A stretch of DNA of 20,245 bases from an uncultured Lachnospiraceae bacterium (GTDB taxonomy: Bacteria > Bacillota > Clostridia > Lachnospirales > Lachnospiraceae), in NCBI GenBank assembly GCA_910584115.1, contig CAJTYN010000041.1, positions 1 through 20,245 on the forward strand, read 5' to 3'. Every line of letters starts with the position of its first letter. Within the stretch, counting starts at the first letter, position 1. The position numbers and the translations under genes were made by a program. Below, piece by piece: positions 15,065 to 20,245 of this stretch. The notes under the pieces are model-generated. The model did no database searches. It saw only the letters and a list, made by a program, of their open reading frames with translations, and was not told the origin of the DNA.

Positions 15065-15114
15065 ATGTTTTTACTCTCTTTCCGTGAATCTAGATAAAAT
15101 GCCTCTTTACTCGC

Positions 15115-15555
15115 TTACTTGATCTCCAGAGCCTTCTGTGCCATAGTCTTCAGAGAATTAAATGCCGTGATGTTGGCTTCATAAGACCTGGTAGCGGACA
15201 TACTATCAACAGTTTCCTTGATCAGATCCACATTTGGCATAGCAACATACCCTTCATCGTCCGCATCCGGGTGGTCAGGGTTGTATACACGCTTAAATTC
15301 GCTCTCATCTTCTATGATCTCCGATACCCGGACACCGCCCTTTGTCGTCTCGTGGTTATTTGCCGCGCTCAAGAGCGCCTCACGGAAAGTATTGTTCCTG
15401 ACCTCTTCCAGGACGACGAGCTTACGGCGGTAAGTCCCGCCCCCCTCCGTCCTTGTCGTATCGATGTTCGCAATATTTTCCGACGCCACATCCAACCGCA
15501 TCCGCTGGGCAGTCAACGCAGATGCGCTGATATTAAATGAACTGAGAAAAGACAT
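15115..15555 (-). CDS. flgC: Flagellar proximal rod protein FlgC
   Basis: The 146-aa product begins MSFLSSFNISASALTAQRMR, continues LDVASENIANIDTTRTEGGG, and ends with a helix VDLIKETVDSMSATRSYEAN. These are the FlgC family's terminal helices; the length is normal. FlgC is exported to the proximal rod. The frame is open from a TTG at 15576 overlapping the cheY stop, but AAAGGAGGAG lies 7 nt before the ATG at 15555, which is where family similarity begins. Its location is unusual: flgC normally follows flgB and precedes fliE, whereas here it lies between cheY and fliY. Confidence 0.94.
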   Translation of the reverse strand: MSFLSSFNISASALTAQRMRLDVASENIANIDTTRTEGGGTYRRKLVVLEEVRNNTFREALLSAANNHETTKGGVRVSEIIEDESEFKRVYNPDHPDADDEGYVAMPNVDLIKETVDSMSATRSYEANITAFNSLKTMAQKALEIK

Positions 15556-15572
15556 GCCTGCTCCTCCTTTGA

Positions 15573-15935
15573 TCAAGCATCCACGATACTGGATACAGTC
15601 TTCAGGATGCGGTCTGGTTTAAATGGCTTCACGATAAAATCTTTGGCACCTGATTTTATAGCTTCGATGACCATGCTCTCCTGACCCATCGCGGAACACA
15701 TCACGACTGTCGCATTGGGGTCTTTTGCTTTGATCGCTTTTAAAGCTTCCAGGCCGTCCATATTCGGCATCGTGATATCCATGATCACAAGATCCGGCTG
15801 GATCTCCGCATAGCTCTCTACAGCCTGCACGCCGTCTGCAGCTTCATACAGATCCGTATAGCCTGCCTTTGTCAGTGTGTCTTTTACCATCATCCTCATA
15901 AATGCCGCATCATCTACTAATAAAATTTTTGCCAT
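15573..15935 (-). CDS. cheY: Chemotaxis response regulator CheY
   Basis: A stand-alone 120-aa receiver domain. Active-site residues are present: D8/D9 in LLVDDAAFMR, phospho-acceptor D53 in IMDITMPNMDG, the switch Ser81 in VVMCSAMGQES and Lys103 in FIVKPFKP. It carries the phospho-signal from CheA to the switch (FliM/FliY) and is reset by FliY and CheC. It lies directly after fliM and before flgC; in most clostridial clusters it follows fliY instead. The ribosome binding site is AAAGGAAG with GAGAGG further upstream. Confidence 0.94.
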   Translation of the reverse strand: MAKILLVDDAAFMRMMVKDTLTKAGYTDLYEAADGVQAVESYAEIQPDLVIMDITMPNMDGLEALKAIKAKDPNATVVMCSAMGQESMVIEAIKSGAKDFIVKPFKPDRILKTVSSIVDA

Positions 15936-15959
15936 CTTCCTTTACCTCTCCTTAAGATT

Positions 15960-17054
15960 TTATATTATTTCTGTTTCCATTTCCATTTCTTCCAGCACGT
16001 CTTCCTTTTCATCCTGGAGTATGAGCTTGCGCAGCTCCTCTTCGTCCTCTTCATCAGCGATCCGCTTCTCGATCTTCACTGCCATATTCTTCTTGTGGAC
16101 ACCCAATCTGCCGGTAAACCAGGGCTGATCCTGTATGAACAGGAATACTTCCGACCCTTTCGGCTTGTTCAGGTCTATGACATCGCCCACATGCAGATCG
16201 TACAGATCGTGCAGGCTGACTTCCACAACGCCCAGCTGAGCATTTACATACAGCGCTGAATCACGGATGCTATCCATGATGGTCTCTCTCGTGTTCCTGT
16301 TATCTTCACTATCGGCATCAAGATTGATGTTCTTCTTGCGGTCGATGGTGTTGAAGATATCTGTGAGCAGCGTCCCCGGGATACAGATATTGACCGTCCC
16401 TGTCAGTTCTCCCATCTTGACCGTCAATACGACGATGGCGACTGTCTCATCCAGGCTGATCTCCTGGAACATGCTGGGATCTTGCTCCATCCTTTCAAAT
16501 TCTGTATCCAGCCGTATGTACGTGGCCCAAGCGTCCTGCATGGCGTGGACCAGATAAGTCATCACCTTCTGGTACAGGACATTTTCGATGGACGTATACA
16601 CATACCCGCTGTCGATGCTGTCGTCATCCCCTGTACCGCCCATCATACGGTCGATCATATTGACCATCAGCCATGGGGATATATGCATCAGGATCGGCGG
16701 GTTCTTCGCCTGTTCCGGCAGCATGACTTTTACCAGGGTCATCACATCGCTGTCTGCAAGGGAATTGTTAAATTCACTGTACCGCTGCTCTTCCACCGCC
16801 AGCACTTCCAGATCGCTCGAGAGCCTGAACAGGCTGTTCATCTGGGAAGCCGCGATCCTGCAGTAGTTCTCAAAGATATTGCGGAGGAGCTTCAGCTTTT
16901 CTGTCGTGAATTTCCTGGGACTGTAGAAATCATATTTCCTGTATTCTACTTCTTTCTTTTCTTCTTTCTCCTCGGGGGCAGGGCTGTCGTCACCCCCTCC
17001 CCTCATGGAGTTCAGAAGAGCATCTATCTGGCTTTGTGATAATACTTCAGACAT
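15960..17054 (-). CDS. fliM: Flagellar motor switch protein FliM
   Basis: The 364-aa product starts with the CheY-P binding peptide VLSQSQIDALLNSMRGGG (residues 4-21). The CheC-like middle domain follows (about 45-235: FYSPRKFTTEKLKLLRNIFE, MMGGTGDD). The SpoA domain is at about 255-330, with VNAQLGVVEVSLHDLYDLHV, VIDLNKPKG and PWFTGRLGVHKKNMAVKIEK. The last 35 or so residues are a highly acidic tail (EEDEEELRKLILQDEKEDVL), longer than in enterobacterial FliM. FliM forms the C-ring and binds CheY-P. Start ATG has AAAGGAG upstream. It begins 15 bp after motB, with no fliL between. Confidence 0.97.
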   Translation of the reverse strand: MSEVLSQSQIDALLNSMRGGGDDSPAPEEKEEKKEVEYRKYDFYSPRKFTTEKLKLLRNIFENYCRIAASQMNSLFRLSSDLEVLAVEEQRYSEFNNSLADSDVMTLVKVMLPEQAKNPPILMHISPWLMVNMIDRMMGGTGDDDSIDSGYVYTSIENVLYQKVMTYLVHAMQDAWATYIRLDTEFERMEQDPSMFQEISLDETVAIVVLTVKMGELTGTVNICIPGTLLTDIFNTIDRKKNINLDADSEDNRNTRETIMDSIRDSALYVNAQLGVVEVSLHDLYDLHVGDVIDLNKPKGSEVFLFIQDQPWFTGRLGVHKKNMAVKIEKRIADEEDEEELRKLILQDEKEDVLEEMEMETEII

Positions 17055-17069
17055 TTTTGCGCTCCTTTA

Positions 17070-17831
17070 TCACTGTCCATATACTTGATCATAATACGCA
17101 TCCAGGTTCTGTTCCACCGCGCCCGTCCTCGTGATGAGGATCTCCACACGGCGGTTCTGCGCCCTTCCCTCCGGCGTGTCAAAAGTGGCGATGGGCCGAA
17201 ACTGCCCAAACCCTGAACTGATCATCTTCGCAGGATCGATATTGCTCACCTGCTGTAAGTACGCCACCACCTCCGCAGAACGCTCTGCTGAGAGCAGACG
17301 GTCTGTATGCGCCTCGTTGGGGATATTGGGCGATGCCTGGGATGTATGCCCCAATACCTGGACCTGCTCGATCGAGTCGCTCACGGACGACATGGCCTGT
17401 CCGAAAGCCTCCAGGACAGGTTTTCCCTCATCTTTGAGCACCGAACTATCCCCGTCAAAGAATACCATATCCCGGAATGTGACGAACGCAAATCCTTCTC
17501 CGCCCTCGACTGATACATTGTCGCTCAGCTTTCCTTCCTGGATGAGTTCCTGCAGGCTATACATCAGATCCTCGAAATCATCCACCATCTCGGGCTTTTC
17601 CATATGCCCTTCCACATCGTCGTCGCCCTCTTTTAGATCGCTGTCCGTGACGATCTGGGATACGGCATCAGCGCCGGGGTTAAAGCTCTTTACGATGATC
17701 TCCCATTTCTGCTGGTCTACCGAAGAAATGGAATACAGCAATACGAAGAAACACAGCAGCAGGGTCACCATGTCCCCATATGTATCCATCCAGTTTGCGC
17801 CGCCCTCTCCCGAGGATTTTCGTTTTTTCAT
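17070..17831 (-). CDS. motB: Stator protein MotB
   Basis: The 253-aa product has a single N-terminal membrane segment (MVTLLLCFFVLLYSISSVDQ) directly after the ion-binding Asp20 in TYGDM. The periplasm-side OmpA/MotB peptidoglycan-binding domain follows, with VQVLGHTSQASPNIPNEAHT, LLSAERSAEVVAYLQ and PEGRAQNRRVEILITRT. With MotA it forms the stator that drives rotation. H+ versus Na+ use cannot be decided by eye. A GAGGTGAG ribosome binding site precedes the ATG, 28 bp after motA. Confidence 0.95.
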   Translation of the reverse strand: MKKRKSSGEGGANWMDTYGDMVTLLLCFFVLLYSISSVDQQKWEIIVKSFNPGADAVSQIVTDSDLKEGDDDVEGHMEKPEMVDDFEDLMYSLQELIQEGKLSDNVSVEGGEGFAFVTFRDMVFFDGDSSVLKDEGKPVLEAFGQAMSSVSDSIEQVQVLGHTSQASPNIPNEAHTDRLLSAERSAEVVAYLQQVSNIDPAKMISSGFGQFRPIATFDTPEGRAQNRRVEILITRTGAVEQNLDAYYDQVYGQ

Positions 17832-17859
17832 AGCATCTCACCTCATCCTGCTTCCTGAA

Positions 17860-18654
17860 CTATTCGCCCGAACCACTGTCTGACTGGAGGAGTTCCAGCT
17901 GTTTCTTCGTATCCAGGAAAGATACCAGACGTTCTTTCAGGTTCTTAGGATTGTCACCGGTCTGGATCCCCAGTACGCCTTCGATGATGATCTGCTTGTA
18001 GAGGATCTCCTCCTCGTTGCGGACACTGAGTTTCTTTCCGATCGGCTGATAGATCAGGTTCGCCAGGATACATCCGTAAAATGTGGTGATCAAGGCGACA
18101 GACATATCCTGCCCGATGGTGCTGCTGCCGCCGGCATCCATGTTCATGTTCTTGAGCATGTTGACCAGACCGATCAGCGTACCGATCATACCAAAGGCCG
18201 GGGCGTAGGCTCCCGCCTTCATCCAGATCCCCGCGCATTCCTCATGACGGGCCGCCATATTTTCCACGGATCCTTCCAGCATCTCCCGGACTTTTTCCGC
18301 TTCCATGGCATCCACCACCAGCATGACCGCCTGTTTGAAGAAAGGGTCGTCCAGCGCATTGGCTTTTTCCTCCAATGCTAAAAGCCCGTTCTTCCTGGCT
18401 ATCTGCGCCATATCCACCAACTGGTCGATCACTACAGCCGGATCGTATTTCTTGCCGCTGATCAGCATACCGGTATGGCGGATGACCGATTTCAAGCTGC
18501 TCAGAGGATAGCTGGCGATGACCGCCGCCAAGCTGCCGCCGAATACGATGATAAGACTCTGCGCATCCCAGAAATTTCCCAAGGCATCGAACCCGATCCC
18601 GAATACGATCAGCGCCGCGCCGAGCACCAAACCTAGAATACTTGTAATATCCAT
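17860..18654 (-). CDS. motA: Stator protein MotA
   Basis: The 264-aa product has four membrane segments: GLVLGAALIVFGIGF, SLIIVFGGSLAAVIASY, and the pair around APAFGMIGTLIGLVNMLKN and MSVALITTFYGCILANLIYQ. The cytoplasmic loop between segments 2 and 3 carries family motifs ARKNGLLALEE and DPFFKQAVMLVVDA; the conserved Pro in APAFGMIG is present. Five MotA subunits surround two MotB. Length and order (flgE-flbD-motA-motB) are typical for Clostridia. The ribosome binding site is AAAGGATG. Confidence 0.96.
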   Translation of the reverse strand: MDITSILGLVLGAALIVFGIGFDALGNFWDAQSLIIVFGGSLAAVIASYPLSSLKSVIRHTGMLISGKKYDPAVVIDQLVDMAQIARKNGLLALEEKANALDDPFFKQAVMLVVDAMEAEKVREMLEGSVENMAARHEECAGIWMKAGAYAPAFGMIGTLIGLVNMLKNMNMDAGGSSTIGQDMSVALITTFYGCILANLIYQPIGKKLSVRNEEEILYKQIIIEGVLGIQTGDNPKNLKERLVSFLDTKKQLELLQSDSGSGE

Positions 18655-18675
18655 TTTTTCATCCTTTCCCTGTAT

Positions 18676-18882
18676 CTATGAATTTCTGATCATTTCCCCA
18701 AATTCCCGGATCCTGCCGTTGTACTCGATGGTCTTCTGGATGATCTCCTCCACTTTTTCCAGCACCACGTAGTAGCGCCCTGTGTCCATGATCACCTTTG
18801 ACTCTGGGATCTGCTCCACACACTCGATGCGGCCGCTGTTGATGATGATCGGTTCATTATTGATCTTCGTCAGTTCTATCAT
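18676..18882 (-). CDS. flbD: Flagellar protein FlbD (SwrD family)
   Basis: The 68-aa product matches the small FlbD family: MIELTKINNEPIIINSGRIE at the start, VIMDTGRYYVVLEKVEEI in the middle and IIQKTIEYNGRIREF at the end. In Bacillus its counterpart SwrD increases stator (MotA/MotB) power or abundance; it lies between flgE and motA here as is usual. A strong AAGGAGG is 16 nt before the ATG, farther than normal, and is followed by GTGCGGGGATAG, a two-sense-codon mini-frame; a weaker GGGGA is 5 nt from the ATG. Confidence 0.93.
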   Translation of the reverse strand: MIELTKINNEPIIINSGRIECVEQIPESKVIMDTGRYYVVLEKVEEIIQKTIEYNGRIREFGEMIRNS

Positions 18883-18920
18883 GACTATCCCCGCACTTCC
18901 TCCTTACATTTAAAGATTCC

Positions 18921-18973
18921 TGCTGCTCCCCTGGCAGCAAAATCCCAAGGAGCGTTTTGAGGCGCTCCTTAGG
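18921..18973 (-). terminator. Tandem hairpins after flgE, possible weak terminator or mRNA stabiliser
   Basis: The 118-bp gap between flgE and flbD holds two stem-loops in the minus-strand transcript. The first (18973-18944) is an 11-bp stem CCTAAGGAGCG / CGCTCCTTGGG with one U-G wobble and an 8-nt loop, followed by ATTTTG, a short U run. The second (18939-18921) is TGCTGC / GCAGCA with a 7-nt loop. The wobble pairs only in the minus-strand RNA (A-C on the other strand), which supports function in this direction. Since flbD-motA-motB continue downstream, it would be leaky, perhaps making flgE mRNA more abundant. Confidence 0.6.
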
Positions 18974-19000
18974 CGGGCGATGCCTTACCGCTCACTAACA

Positions 19001-19924
19001 CTAACGTTTCATATTTACCAGCTCCTGGAGCATCTCATCTGTCACGGTGATGACCTTCGTATTTGCCTGGTAACCCCTCTGGGTCGTGATCATCTCTGAA
19101 AATTCCTTCGCCAGGTCGACGTTGGGCATTTCCAGGTAACTGGAGAGGAATGTACCAAGGATCCCGTTGGACTGGGCAGCCATACAGGTCCCTGAGTTGT
19201 CTCCCATGTTATAGTAATAACCGGAATCACTCTGCAGGCCGTTCACATTCTGCACATCAGCCAACGCGATCTTGCCGAGAGTGATCTTCTGCTCTGTATC
19301 TGTCGTGAAACCGACCACTGTGCCATCGCTCATGATCTTGTAGTTCTGCAGCCTATAAAGATCCTGCCCGTTTGCCGGTATCTGGATACGTCCGATCTGC
19401 GTTTCATTGAACCCTGTATCTCCCTGGGTCGGATCATCTGGTGCGTATCCATAGATATAGTTACCATTATTATCTACCAGATAGCCTTCGTTATCCACAG
19501 CTAAGATCCCGACTCTGGATAATTTCAATCCTCTGTCGGCATTCTTCAGATCGTCTGTAACGTTTAACGGGGTGTTATTGGCAGCTCCCGGTGATGTACT
19601 CACGATCAAAAATCCTGTCCCCTCGATCATCACATCCAGTTCACGTCCTGTAGAATAAGGCGTGCTCTTGCTGAAATCACGGCTGATGGAAGACATCTGT
19701 ACACCGTAACCCACCTGAGATGCGTTGATACCGCCGAGACCGCCGACGGTCGCAGCATTACCACCTGTGGAATTCGTTGTATTTGTGTAGAGTGAATCCA
19801 TGAAGTTCGCAGATCCCGCTTTATATCCCCAGGTATTTACATTGGCGATATTGTTGCCGATAACGTCCAATTTGGACTGATGTGTACGTAAACCTGCGAC
19901 TCCTGCAAACATTGATCTGACCAT
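19001..19924 (-). CDS. flgE: Flagellar hook protein FlgE
   Basis: The 307-aa product begins VRSMFAGVAGLRTHQSKLDV and continues IGNNIANVNTWGYKAGS, and ends with a helix EMPNVDLAKEFSEMITTQRG. These are the hook-protein terminal D0/D1 segments. EGTGFLIVS and VGILAVDNEGYLVD form D1. It is shorter than E. coli FlgE (402), implying a reduced outer domain. A lone Cys247 lies in DNSGTCMAAQSNG. FlgE is exported and polymerises into the hook. Position before flbD-motAB is usual. The ribosome binding site is AAAGGAAG. Confidence 0.95.
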   Translation of the reverse strand: MVRSMFAGVAGLRTHQSKLDVIGNNIANVNTWGYKAGSANFMDSLYTNTTNSTGGNAATVGGLGGINASQVGYGVQMSSISRDFSKSTPYSTGRELDVMIEGTGFLIVSTSPGAANNTPLNVTDDLKNADRGLKLSRVGILAVDNEGYLVDNNGNYIYGYAPDDPTQGDTGFNETQIGRIQIPANGQDLYRLQNYKIMSDGTVVGFTTDTEQKITLGKIALADVQNVNGLQSDSGYYYNMGDNSGTCMAAQSNGILGTFLSSYLEMPNVDLAKEFSEMITTQRGYQANTKVITVTDEMLQELVNMKR

Positions 19925-20036
19925 AATATTACTTCCTTTCTGATATTTAAAAAAATATACGCTTTTTCTCTTCGCTCTCTCGTGCCGCCGCCTCCCGCCA
20001 TTCGGGCAGAGAGACTAAGCCTCCGTTATGGTCCGG
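19925..20036 (-). other. Gap upstream of flgE with inverted repeat and T tract
   Basis: The 112-bp spacer before flgE has a GC-rich part with a small stem CCCG/CGGG (19994-20006) enclosed by imperfect CTCTCT/AGAGAG arms (about 19976-20013). It is followed on the minus strand by an A-rich then T7 stretch (about 19950-19962) before the flgE ribosome binding site. It may attenuate or reset transcription before the hook gene, or hold a promoter, but no clear -35/-10 pair was found. Confidence 0.35.
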
Positions 20037-20245
20037 CTATACCAATACGGCACTGTCGATATTCGTAAAGATATTGTCCCGCATCTCTGCGCCTGACATA
20101 GATGTGATCACGGTGTTGTTGGCCACATTTACGATAAATGCCGCCTGGGAGCTGATGATCACCACATCTTTCGCGCCCTTCTCCCGCGCCTTGTCTACTG
20201 CCTGGTTGATGCTGTCAAGGAGAGTCTCCGTCACCTGTATGCCCC
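20037..20245 (-). CDS. Flagellar operon protein (TIGR02530/FlgE-adjacent family), C-terminal part
   Basis: The frame is open from the right edge and ends in TAG; 68 residues are visible: GIQVTETLLDSINQAVDKAR, then KGAKDVVIISSQAAFIVNVA and SGAEMRDNIFTNIDSAVLV. This matches the C-terminal half of a small conserved protein found just before flgE in Firmicutes, usually about 120 aa, of unknown function and often next to flgD. A GTG at 20234 is in frame, but family similarity continues upstream of it, so the true start is outside the window. Confidence 0.85.
   Translation of the reverse strand, partial: GIQVTETLLDSINQAVDKAREKGAKDVVIISSQAAFIVNVANNTVITSMSGAEMRDNIFTNIDSAVLV

Noticed and set aside
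19856..19863. Perfect sigma-28 -10 sequence GCCGATAA on the plus strand
   Set aside because: It lies inside flgE, antisense to the codons of the conserved VIGNN motif, with no TAAA 15 bp upstream and no plus-strand gene after it.

Overview
The window is part of the flagellar/chemotaxis island of a low-to-moderate GC Gram-positive bacterium, most likely a motile Clostridia member of the Lachnospiraceae type. This is inferred from the gene set (FlbD, FliY with two CheC-type sites, CheC/CheD/CheV, a YuxH-type EAL-HDOD protein, fliZ/fliO-fliPQR-flhB-flhA-fliA order), strong AGGAGG-type ribosome binding sites and tight gene packing. Species cannot be assigned from the sequence alone.

Region 20245-2550 is one long minus-strand operon of 19 genes, read from high to low coordinates: C-terminal end of a TIGR02530-type flagellar operon protein, flgE, flbD, motA, motB, fliM, cheY, flgC, fliY(N), fliO, fliP, fliQ, fliR, flhB, flhA, fliA (sigma-28), two rod/hook-basal-body genes (flgF/flgG-like), cheC, cheD, cheV and an EAL-HDOD regulator. 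It encodes the hook, stator, switch complex, export gate, flagellar sigma factor, distal rod and CheY-P/adaptation control. Two hairpin-bearing gaps flank flgE. Compared with common clostridial order, fliL (between motB and fliM) and flhF/flhG (between flhA and fliA) are missing, and cheY plus a flgC gene sit between fliM and fliY.

Region 2534-629 is a plus-strand pair convergent with the operon: an orphan ParA/Soj-type ATPase and a protein with a long acidic, proline-rich disordered region ending in a ComFB domain, closed by an intrinsic terminator. Upstream and divergent lies the 5' part of fliD (filament cap), which runs off the left edge and has a sigma-28-like -10 element in the shared 200-bp intergenic region.

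The most unusual things are a FliY whose linker carries three copies, at exact 30-residue spacing, of a FliM/FliY-type CheY-P docking peptide; the ParA-ComFB pair next to fliD in a locus without FlhF/FlhG; and the convergence of a ComFB protein (a family reported to bind c-di-GMP) with a degenerate EAL-HDOD protein, suggesting c-di-GMP-linked control of motility. No rRNA, tRNA, CRISPR array, insertion sequence or integrase was seen.
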